From contig CM066321.1 in the NCBI GenBank assembly GCA_033807775.1, positions 249,786,422 through 249,850,421 on the forward strand: a stretch of DNA of 64,000 nucleotides, read 5' to 3'. The stretch is from Saussurea involucrata. Lineage: Eukaryota > Streptophyta > Magnoliopsida > Asterales > Asteraceae. Position numbers and translations under genes: made by a program. Below are positions 10,501-22,500 of this stretch, piece after piece (within the stretch, counting starts at the first letter, position 1; each line of letters opens with the position of its first letter). Under the pieces are notes generated by a model. The model had not been told where the DNA came from and did not search any database. It saw only the letters and a program-made list of their open reading frames with translations.

Positions 10501-13500
10501 AGGTTGATCTTTTTCCTAGATGAGACTAAATTACTTGGTTATTTTTTTGCCATTTATGCTTCAATATATAATTAGTTTAAGCGTTATTTCCACATTTGCT
10601 AAACTCAGTTGAACTAAGCCTATATCTCGAAGGAGGATGACTAGGCAAAAAGCACATCCAAATCCGCAAAAGAAATATAGAATGCACCTTGGGCAGTCAA
10701 CTGCGGTGCTATATCGGCCGTTTAGCGGTGATCTAGGAAACAACGGTGGTCAAATAACGGTCTATAATAGCGGTCCCGCGATTAATGGCGCTATTTAACC
10801 GCTATTTACTTCTATCTATCGCTAGTGCAATTAGCTCAATCATAACGAATTAACCTTTTTTTTAACTTTATTACTATGTTTCTTGTGTGGGACATAATTT
10901 GTTTAACCTCATTTTGTATGTATTAGACATATTTACGTATACAATATATTAAGTTATTTACTTCTTTATATATTTGTATGTATTATATGAGCCTAATTTT
11001 ATTTACTTCTATACTGCTTTACCAACGCGATAACAGCTATACTAAATCACGGTCTTGACCGTGATTTCATAAGATGACCGCGTTAACCACTTAGAATGCA
11101 CCAAGTAGAGAGGGATAATTTATTCCTTTTCTTTCAGTCATTTCCTTCACCTTTGCGTGTGTGTGCGCTTGGCGCAGGTGGGAGGGAGAGAGAGAGAGAG
11201 AGAGAGAGAAGGCATATGGGCATATGGCCCAATAACACTGTAGAATAATGCACCATCATGCCCATTACTCCATGGGGGAAGGGGCTGCGCCTGAAACCAT
11301 CTTCACTAGATTCAATTGTAAAAGATAAGGCATGTGTTGGTTGTCCACCGATAGGTTCATCGAGATAAATCTTTTGAATGGAACACTATGGGGCTGTTTG
11401 GCAGTTGTTGAATGGTTTGGTGTGTTAGATATAGTAAATTAGGACTTTGCTTTCTTAGTATCTTTTCTTAGTTAGGTTGTTTTGGGCTTTTGGCTGTATA
11501 TATGTTATGTAAAGTTCCTTACTAGTAAAATGAGAAAAACATCACCTTATGTGAAAAACTACATGGTATCATAGCCTTGCATGAGACCTAGCCGACTTCG
11601 CTGGAATCCCGCCGGAAACCTATCCGACTTTGTCGGAATCCCGCCGGGAACCTAGCCGACTTCGCCGGAACCTTACCAGACCTCCGACCGTCGTCGCCGG
11701 AATCATCCTCTGTTGCCGGAATCTTCCAAATAATATTTCAAAACTTGCCTAGAAGATACTTCTGGAACTGCCCGCAATCTTTCCAGAATCTGCCCGGAAG
11801 CTTCGGTTGAACTTGCCGGAATCTGCTGGGACAAGCCAAACAAGCCAAAACTCGTTTGAACCTGGAATTTGCCCAGAACCTGCCCGGAACCTGTTCGGAC
11901 CTGCCGGAACCTGCTGGGACAAGCCAGAACTCGTCTGAACCTGCCGGAATCTGCCCGGAACCTGTCTGGACCTGCCGGAACTTGCTGAGACAAGCGAGAA
12001 CACTTCTGAACCTGCTGGAATCTTCCGGAACCTGCCCGGTTTACGTCTTAATCTGCCAGAACACGTCGGAACTGTTGGAATACGTGGAAAATTGCCGGTA
12101 TACACCGAAATCTGCCCGAAAGCCGGCCATTGTTGCTCGTTGAACCGCCGTTTGAACAACCAACTATAATCCAACTCCTTTACGACGCCCGAGACATCCA
12201 ACCCTTCTGAATATACAACTTAATAAATGGGAGATAAAGTTCAAGTGCAAAAATCGTCCAATGAATTTACCATTTCATGTCATCCACAAGGCCAGGTTCA
12301 TCTACTTTTTGTGCTGGTGCAACACAATCGGGTACCACATCTAGTTTTTCTGCAAACTCACCATCTTGGATTATTGATTCTGGAGCCACAAATCACATGA
12401 CCGGGAATAAAGACCTATCCAATCTTGAGGCTAATATACCCCATAACCTAGTTCGACTTGCTAATGGGTCTTCGTGTCAAATCATGGGCATTGGATCCAC
12501 TAGCAACCTATTAAACCTAAACTTATCGTTTGTTCTTTATGTTCCTACCTTCCCTGAAAGTCTAATATCTGTTGGCCAAATTACCAAAAAACTTAATTGT
12601 TCTGTAACCTTTTTTCCCACACACTATATGTTTCAAGAATTGGGAACAAACCAACGTTGAATCTCAAGGTCTTTATCGTTTGTCTATGTTGCAATCTCCA
12701 GCTACATATCTTTGTGATTCCAGTATTAAGGTGCATTGTCGGTTAAGTCACCCTTCTTTGCCTGTTCTGAAACAACTTAGACCTGATATTTCATCTGTTC
12801 ATGAGTTAACATGTGAGTCAGGTCAGTTGGGTAAACACACTCGTTGTTCCTATCCTCCTAGCAAATCTAGACAAGTCAACACCTTGTTTGCACTCGTTCA
12901 CTCGGATGTATGTGGACCGTGCCCTATTACTTCAAATGGTTTTAAGTATTTTATTACGTTTGTAGATGAATTTTATCGTGCAACTTGGGTTTATCTACTT
13001 AAATCCCGTAGTGAAATATTCTCTATATTTCGTGAATTTTATGCCTAAATCAGAACCCAGTTTGATGTTTCCATTAAAACATTGCGATCTAATAATGCAA
13101 AAGAATATTTCTCTCATGATTTTACGAGTTACCTATCTGAGCATGGTATTGTACATGAATCTTCATGTGCATATACACCCCAACAAAATGGCATTGCTGA
13201 ACGAAAGAACCGCCATCTACTGGATGTGGCTCGCACTATGATGATTCACTATAATGTACCACAAAGTTTTTGGGCTGATGCGGTTCTTACAGCTAATTAT
13301 CTGATTAACCGCATGCCATCTTCTGTCCTTAAAGGGAAGACATATTTCTCCATTATATTTCCTAAAGGCACTTCTTTTTCTTTGACTCCTAAAATATTTG
13401 GATGTGTATCTTATGTCCATGATCATCGTCCGGGACACTAACCTGGCACCACGTGCTATCAAGTGTGTGTTCCTTGGGTATTTGCCTGTCCAAAAAGGCT

Positions 13501-16500
13501 ATCGCTGTTATAGTCCAACCCTTCGCAGATATTTCACGTGTGCTGATGTCACTTTCAATGAGTCGAGTCCATTCTTTGTCAAACCTAAAAGCAGTACTCC
13601 AAAGTCAGCAAATCTTGTTCTTGATCCTTATGAATTTTCTGATCCAATCTTTCGCCTCCCTGTAGTAGCATCAAATCCCATTATTCAGACAACTCTAATT
13701 GATACTCGGTTCACCAAGGTGTATGTCTGACAACACCATAGACAAATGCATGAGACCCAAGAATCCTTACCAGTGCATCATGACTCTGATGAGTCTCCTG
13801 TTCCACCACCTGATACACACATTGAGCCTTATGACCTACCTGGTGCACCACTTCCCGATATTCCAACTGCGTTCCGAAAAAGCACACGGGACTCGTACTC
13901 GATATCCCATTCAGGATTATCTTGCTTACTTTCACCTCTCTACGTCCTAGTCATGTGCCTACACTACAACCATTATAGCGATATTGTTCCCAGGAATGTG
14001 ACCGAGGCTCTTAATCACCCAGGATGGTTTAAAGCAATGTGAGATGGATGCCCTTCATAAAAATCATACTTGGGATTTGGAACAACTTCTTTGTGGCAAG
14101 CGCAAAGTGGGTTGTAAGTGGGTATTCATGGTAAAACTTCACCCTTTGAAAGCCCGGTTAGTTGCGAAGTGTTATTCTCAAGCCTATGGGGTTGACTATG
14201 ATGAGACATTTTCCCAATGTCGGCTGTTCGAATTTGTATAGCTTTGGCTGCCATTAATCATTGGCCACTTCATCAGTTGGATGTCAAGAACGCCTTTCTT
14301 AATGGCATTCTTGAGGAGGTGTACATGGAACAATCACTTGGGTTTATTATTGAGGAGGAGACCACAAAGGTATGTCGATTTCGATGATCATTCTATGGTC
14401 TCAAACAGTCCCCTAGAGCATGGTTCAGACGTTTTTCAGATGTTCTCCAAAAGTTCGGTATGAGTCGCAGTTCCCATGATTATTCTGTGTTCTTTAGACA
14501 CCATGATGGTTGACGAATCATACTAGTGGTTTATGTAGATGGCATTATTATCACCGGGGCTGATAGCACCGAAATTTTAGAGTTGAAACAATATCTACAC
14601 ATCCAGTTTCAAGTTACGGATCTAGGACGACTTCGTTACTTCCTTGGGATAGAAGTATCCCGATCTCCACAAGGGATTATTCTATCTCAAAGGAAATATG
14701 TTCTTGATATGTTGACCGAGTGTGGTATATTAGGGTGTAAAACAGTGGGCATTCTGATGCTCGCTACAGGAAAACTTCTTCTGGATGATGGAAATCCTAT
14801 GAAGGATCTAGAGAGATACAAGAGCCTCGTTGGAAAGTTAAATTATTTGACAGTTACTCGACTAGATATATCATTCTCAGTTAGTGTCTTGAGCAAATTC
14901 ATGTCCGCTCCTTATACAGGTCATTGGGATGCTGCTGTTTGCATCTTGAGGTATCTCAAGGCCATACCAGGCTTAGGGATACTTTATTCGGATCAGGGTC
15001 ACTCGAGTGGGTGCATTCACTGAAGAAGGAGACGGTCGGATATCTGGCTTCTCGGATGCAGATTGGGGGCTGGTTGTCCCGTTTCCAGGAGATCGACCAC
15101 AGGGTATTGTGTATTCGTTGGAGGAAATCTAGTTTCTTGGAAAAGTAAGAAACAACATACTGTCTCCCGATCAAGTGCCGAATCCAAGTACAAAGCCATG
15201 GCAGATGTGTCATGCAAAATGACGTGGGTAAGGAGATTTCTAAGAGAGCTTGGAGTAATCATAGATGACTTGATGAGACTGTATTGTGATAACACGTCAG
15301 CTACTCATATCCCCAAGAATCAAGTATTCCATGAGAGGACCAAACATATTGAGGTTGATTGTCACCTAATCAGAGACGTGTTGTGGAACCAGACGGAGCC
15401 TCTATCGATCCATCGACCGAGTACCAAGTTTGCAGACATCCTCACGAAACCGTTACGAAACCACTGATACATTTTATTTGTAACAAGTTGGGCATGATTA
15501 ACATCTTTTATCGAACTTGAGGAGTGTTAGATATAGTAAATTAGGACTTTGCTTTCTTAGAATCCTTTCTTAAATAGGTTGTTTTGGCTGTATATATGTT
15601 ATGTAAAGTTCCTTGCCAGTAAAATGAGAAAAACATCACCTTATATGAAAAACTACATGGTGAACAATGATTAAGTGGTCAGAATGAATAAGAGGCTCTT
15701 ATGATATAGTGCAAAATGAAATATGGTTGTTTGGTAATTGTTCAGAATGAAATTAGGGCGCTGAATAGTTAAGGGAGGCCCAAGATACAAAATCATTTAG
15801 AGGGTTTTAGAACCATTAAGAGGCAGACTTTTCTTTTGCCAAACAAGATTCACCTCTTAACAATTCAGAGGTTTCCTCTTAATGGAACTATTAAGAGGTA
15901 ACCAAACAGCCCCTATGACTTTTTTAGGTCACCTTGGTAATATCATATCTTAATTCATGTTTGGTACCAATTTGCCTCTCCTTGGTATAAGTTCTAGTAT
16001 CAAACCACAACCCCAAATTGTGCCATGTCAACCCTCGAATGACTGGTGTCATGATTTACCCCCATAGTGTCATGTTTGCTTGCACTCACACAGTCCAATC
16101 CGGTCTATCAAGTCTTTGATCATCTTTGGAAATCATATGCATGATTTTGACAACACAATATTAGGCTATTACGGTTAGATGTCTTGCACTTAACCTCCTT
16201 AGGTTGTATATGTAAAGAATAAAGACATGAAAGAGTAAATAATAATAAGATTTGGGCTGATACATATATTCTATTGTTATTTGTCCTTTGTGATTTAGAC
16301 TTGTGCTATTTCATGTTTCTTCTCTATGTTATACCATCCAAGTTACAAAAGCCTCTTAACCTTCTTGAGTACCTATGAACTATGCTGTTACAATGGTCAA
16401 AATTCAAAATGTCGGCCAGGACGAATATTTGAAATAACGGATATATCGGTGGTATATCGGTCCAAAAATATCGGTTCATATAATATTTCTTAGAATTATA

Positions 16501-19500
16501 TAGAATATATATGTATGCATCCATAAACATATCATATGCATTAATTAAAATTATAGTTTCAACATCAACTTAAACAAGTAGACCAGAAGTCCAGAGCAGA
16601 AGAAGTCGACCAGACCAGAAGAAGTCATGGCTGTGAAGAAGGTGTCGACGAAGGTGTCGACTGATAGGTAGAAGAGAACGATGGAAAAATGAAAACCTAA
16701 CTTAGACTAGTTGACTATCATTAAAAAAGGCCCAAGTAAATATATAAATTCCTAATAATCATTAGAAAAAGCCCATCTCCAAAATATCGGTATACCAGAC
16801 CGATATTTGTGTCAAAAAATCGCTGCAATATTGGCAAATATGACCGATATTAAGAGCCGATATTTTACCTCCAATTGTTAGTGCGATATCCGATATATCA
16901 TCGATATAACGCCGATATGAACAGCATACCCTATGAAACCATAGAAACGTTTATCGAAGACTAATCAATAGGATTTGAACGCACTAAAAATTGGCCTACT
17001 TTTGGGAGATAGGCTAGCTCTTTGAAGTACACCCTACACAAATTGCATATCCTTACAATGACCAATTTGGTCGTTTCTTCATTAGCTGAGCCTATAACAT
17101 ATGTTGCTTGAGTTCATCTAAAATTCGGTCATGCTTCTCCAAGGGATTGTTAAGGGAGGGACCCTTCTTCGCAACGGAAATTTGGAGTAAAACATGAAAT
17201 CAAGTTATAGATTTTTATCAAATAACTTTTATATTTGATCACAACTTGGATTAAGTAGAGGAAGTTCTTAGTTGTTTGTGACATGCCATTTATGTGTGAT
17301 GAATCTATGCTTATTTATAAAGCTTAATCTCGAATTTATTATACTTGTTCGTTAGACTCTTGACATGATTTCCTCTTCTTTTAATAAATAGTTTTTCTAG
17401 GTGCATAATGCATTCAATATTTTCTGATTTCTATGTTCATGTTAAACACTCTATCCCTTAAAGCTAGTAGAGCAAAAAAAATCAAGGTTCAAAAAGAGTT
17501 CCATCTACTAAAGGATTCTTTTTGCCGCCGAAGTCTAAGAAACTGTTACTTCTAATGTCCTGACAATGTCCATAATTAAATATTGGAGAATATGGAAACC
17601 CATCAAGCGTGCAAACATATGTTAATATTTTAATTAGCTGTTATATGCTCATATTTTCTATCAAGCTCGTACTACTAGAAACATTTTGGATTGCATGAGG
17701 GAACCCACTAGCAATCTAGCATTGACAATCTGCATCTGTGAAACGAAACTTCTAGAACTCAAATCGGCGCAGGTTAATTGTAGTTTATGTACAAAATTCA
17801 AGTAGTTGTGGTCTTAATGCAGTTGTGGTCTTAATGCAGGTTTTTAATCAGAGTGTGTCCGAAGGGTTCCAAGTTACTCCACTTTGGAATCAAGGTTTCA
17901 TCCGAGATGATGGAAGGTGTATTTCTTTTGCCTCCCTTTTCTCCGTTTTAAATTACAAAATATATTATAATAGACAAACTACAATTTTCTTTTATTTTAC
18001 GTTTGTCAATAATATGAAGTTGTAATGTTGATGTTAACCTTGTAGTGTCTAAGACCTCATTTATGCTTGATACTTGAATGGCTTTTCCTTGTTCTACTAG
18101 TTTGCTTCAAGGTTAATCTAACACCCTAAAATTTAGACATTTAACATAGGAAATTTTCCAGAAAATGGGTAACATAAACTTCATATTTTAAGCCAACTAA
18201 AACCCTTAAATACAACGGGATAGTTTGGACAATATAAGAATAAATGAGTATTGAGACATAATACACAACAACCTATTAATCTAGAATTAAAATAAGCTAG
18301 ATTAATCTGGGTGTCACTATATCTCCAAAAAGTCTCTCATCTCGATTCCCAAAAAGGCCAGACCCTCCAAGCTCCTAAGCATGGTCGGAAAATACAACAC
18401 GTCAAAGACGCACCGCTAGTGGGGACTGTAACCACAAAGTATAATACCATAAGTGTTGGACCGAGAGTCTAGAGAGATTTAATAGGTGACATAATTTACA
18501 ATACGTAGAAATAACGTCACAAAGTAAGGTTACCGGCTCCACTTTGATATTAGGTTACCAATTGCCAAGAGTCACAATAATCCACCCTGAGCATAAAACA
18601 AAAGAGACATTTCTCTAAATACGGGGGAGACCCGTTACCGTCTAGGTGACGAGAACACGTGAGTGGGGTCACCTTTGATGTTGTGGATTGCACTTCAAGT
18701 CCCGGTCTTAGTTCCCATGCCATAAAGACATCACAACCTCAAACCATAAAAATGTTGCCTTTATTGCTTACTCCGTCGAGTTACACCTCAAGGACTTTCG
18801 GGGACCATATTGCCTATCCATTCTAGACGAGTTACACCTCAAGGACGGGATGTCCCTTATTGCCTACTCGCTAGTAGCCACCAACGGCTTAACCAAAAAT
18901 GAACATGTAGCCCATAAAGGTCTAAATCCTCGTGCACGAGGAGATAGACGAAAACAAATCCCAAATCATGATCATGAAGACATAAATCAATTACTACAAG
19001 TTATGGCACAATAACCGTCTCCCCATATCACCATACATAGCATGTAAATCTCATTTCATTCTCCTTTAAATAAATTGCTTAGCTAATACATGATACCCAC
19101 ACATTTAGTTATGAAGCTTCCATATACGTACCCATACACGGATATTGCCAAACACATAGAATTACACACGTCTATATACATATACTTTTAGTCCCATAGC
19201 AAGTGCAAATATGTTTACATACTTATATAGATAGTTAGATACACACCTATATTCCATGATGAATACCCAATATCTCTCTCTCTATATATATGTAAACACA
19301 TTTATACACCAAGATGAACTCAAGTATATGCATATATATGTACCATTCAAACTAAATAATCAGGGTAAACCCTAGTCTTTTGGACAAGGTTTCAACTACA
19401 AGAGGGGGATGCTCTTCTCTGGTACCAGTGGGAACATCGGAGTCGCCCAATCAAGTGTTGGGAAGAGATGAAGGCGATGATCCTTCGACAATTTCGACCT

Positions 19501-22500
19501 TCGAATTTTGGATCGCTACATGAGCAATGGTTGGCGTTAACCCAGATTGGTTCGGTGATGGAGTATGAAAGGAGTTTCATAGAATTAGCCGCACCCTTAT
19601 CTAACATACCAGAGGAAATCGCTTTGGGCCAATTTGTTAATGGGCTGAAAACTGAGATACGGGCTGAAGTTAGAGTAATTGGGCCTCTTAATTTAGAACA
19701 TGCTATGGATCTGGCCCTAAGGGTGGAAGAGAAGCAACGTTCCTTGACATGACGACGTTCTGAGTCGCGATCAACAACAATCACCGGTTCGGGTGGAAGC
19801 TACTCGCCGAGACTGACCCCTTTCCAAGCGATACCAACTGTTAATCGGACAAATCCATCTCCGGCGGTAACAACCAACCAGCGTGGGGTTCCACTAGGGC
19901 AAACGGCTACGGGTAATGGTGCGGTGAACAAAACAGGAGGGGAGGTACGAAAGCTGAGTGAGAAGGAATTACAATTGAAACGCGAACGGGGTCTGTGTTT
20001 CAGATGCGACGAAAAGTGGAACGTGGGCCATCGGTGTCGACGTCGTGAACTGAGCGTTTTGTTAACATCTGAGGAAGACGAATTGGGAGAAGGGGAAGAG
20101 CCTGAAGTTGAAGCAGACAGAGCAAACCCAACGACGGAGATATGTCTCAATTCGGTATTGGGAATTACTAACCCTAAGACTTTGAAATTAAAAGGCGTGT
20201 TGCTGGAACCGAGGTGATTGTGATGATCGATCCTGGAGCCACCCATAATTTTATCTCATTGGCCATTATACAGAAATTAGGGGTGACTGTCAGTAATACC
20301 GAAGATTTTGGAGTGTCCTTAGGGACAGGGGAGTCCGTAAAGGGATACGGGGAGTGCCAAGGGTTGAGGCTGCAATTGCAAGGGCTGGAAATTATCGAAG
20401 ATTATCTGCCCCTGAAATTGGGGAACTCAGATTTGATACTAGGGGTGCATTGGTTGGAGAAATTAGGTCCGGTTACGACTAATTGGAAGACCCAAATCAT
20501 GAAATTCCAAGTTAATGGAGTACCGGCTACTCTAAAAGGCGATCCCGCTCTAGATAGATCCAAGGTGACGTTGAAAAACATGTTGTGTACTATAGTACAA
20601 GAAAAGGGGGGATTTGTGGTACAATTATCACAAGTGGAAATCGAGGCGCCATCGAAGACGCTATCTACTGTTCCCAAATTTTTGGAAGAGGCAATCCAAG
20701 GTCATGGCGGGGTGTTTACGTGGCCGAATGAACTACCTCCGAGGAGGGACCGTGATCATGCTATCACCTTGAAAGACGGAGTAGAACCGGTATCGGTCAG
20801 ACCGTATCGGTACCCGCATGCCCAAAAGACAGAAATCGAGCGGCGAGCGGCTGGTACAAGAAATGTTGCAAGCGGGAATCATACGGTCCTCGAACAACCC
20901 TTTCTCCAGCCCGGTGCTGCTAATCAAAAAGAAAGACGGATCATGGCGGTTTTGTGTTGATTATCGAGCCTTAAACAAGGCGACGGTGCCCGATAAGTAC
21001 CCCATTCCGGTTATTGACGAGTTACTTGATGAACTGCACGGATCCCGGGTGTTTTCAAAGCTGGATTTAAAATCCGGCTATCATCAAATCCGTGTTAAGG
21101 ATGAAGATGTAATGAAAACAGCTTTCGGCACACACGAAGGGCATTATGAATTTCTCATCATGCCGTTTGGCTTGACGAATGCCCCGGCCACGTTCCAATC
21201 CATTATGAATGACATCTTCCGACCTTATCTTCGGAAATTTGTGTTAGTGTTTTTTGATGACATATTAATATACAGTCAGGACCCGCAACAACATGTGGGA
21301 CACCTTACTTTGGTTCTCGAGAAGTTGGAACAAAACCAGTTTTACGCCAACCCCAACAAATGCGAGTTCGGAAAGAGTGAAGTAGCTTATTTGGGGCACG
21401 TGATCGCAGAAAATGGGGTGTCCGTTGACCCGGACAAGGTCAAAGCGGTTAAGGACTGGCCGACACCAAAGAATTTACGAGAGTTACGTGGTTTCCTAGG
21501 GCTGTCCGGATACTATAGAAGATTTATACCAGCCTATGCTCGTTTGGCGTCACCCTTGACTGACCAATTAAAGAAGGACAGTTTTGGATGGTCGACTGCG
21601 GCTACCGAAGCTTTTGAACAATTGAAGGCAGCCTTGACCAATGCCCTGGTGCTTGCAATGCCGGATGTCACTCAAACCTTCGTGGTGGAGGCTGATCCTT
21701 CGGGATTTGGGGTTGGGGCGGTACTCCTTCAAAACCGCCACCCCATTGCTTATTTTAGTCAAGTTTTGGGGGCTCGTAACAGACTCAAGTCAATATATGA
21801 AAATGAATTGATGGCCATTGTGTTGGCTGTTTTAAAGTGGCGACGCTATCTGCTTGGTCGGCATTTTGTCATTCGAACAGATCAGCGGAGTCTGAAGTAT
21901 CTGATGGAGCAGAAAGAAGTGGGATTAGACTGACTACCAAAAATGGATGAGTAAACTATTGGGGTTTGACTTCGAAATCCAGTACAAACCGGCGGCAACC
22001 AATGTCGTTGCAGATGCTCTTTCACGGGAATTTGTATCAGAAACTGAATTGGGGGCCATCATCTCTTCCTGGTCGTTGGATATGGAAGCCTTGTCAGAAG
22101 AGATAAAGACCGATATGTTTATAACTCGGTTGACTCGGGAAATTGTGGAGGAAGGAAAAACACATGTGGGTTATTCGTATGAGCAGGGTCGATTGTTATA
22201 CAAAGGCAGGATAGTAATTCCGCATAACTCCAAGTTTATCCCCAAGCTTTTGCACGAATACCACGATTCATCGGTGGGGGGACACTCGGGAGAGCTAAAA
22301 ACGTATCAACGACTAGCCTCGGAATGGTTTTGGGTTGGTATGCGACGCGGGGTTCAAAAGTACGTCCAAGCTTGTGTTACGTGTCAACAGCAAAAAGCCC
22401 TTACGACCCATCCAGCGGGACTCCTTCAGCCACTACCGATACCCTCCTTGGTATGGGAAGACGTCACCATGGATTTCATCGAAGGGTTGCCTCGGTCAAA

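Larger units (their letters stand above)
11423..15657 (+). mobile_element. Ty1/copia retrotransposon with very short LTRs (Ale/Retrofit-like)
   Basis: A near-complete but decayed element of 4.2 kb, with LTRs at 11423-11563 and 15525-15657 and an exact target duplication TGGTG (11418-11422; 15658-15662). The PBS TGGTATCATAGC follows the 5' LTR. Domains run protease, integrase, RT, RNase H, the copia order. Gag is absent, and a GC-rich minisatellite occupies the leader. Multiple frameshifts and altered catalytic residues show that it is dead. Lineage is inferred from LTR size. Confidence 0.92.
11390..15913. mobile_element. MITE split by a copia element
   Basis: The left end GGGGCTGTTTGG (11390) and right end CCAAACAGCCCC (ending 15913) are inverted repeats with CTATG outside both. 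The MITE itself is about 290 bp (11390-11422 plus 15663-15913). The copia element and its TGGTG duplication lie inside it, which dates the MITE as the older insertion. Confidence 0.75.
10503..17839 (+). other. VTE1 intron 3 (7.3 kb)
   Basis: GTTGAT...GCAG. It holds a hAT-like MITE (10689-11091), a GA microsatellite, a split MITE with a copia element inside (11390-15913), and a second hAT-type MITE (16380-16929). The tract 16940-17800 shows nothing recognisable. Confidence 0.85.

Noticed and set aside
19800..20246. 148-residue minus-strand frame
   Set aside because: It is antisense to the gypsy Gag knuckle region, with no motif.
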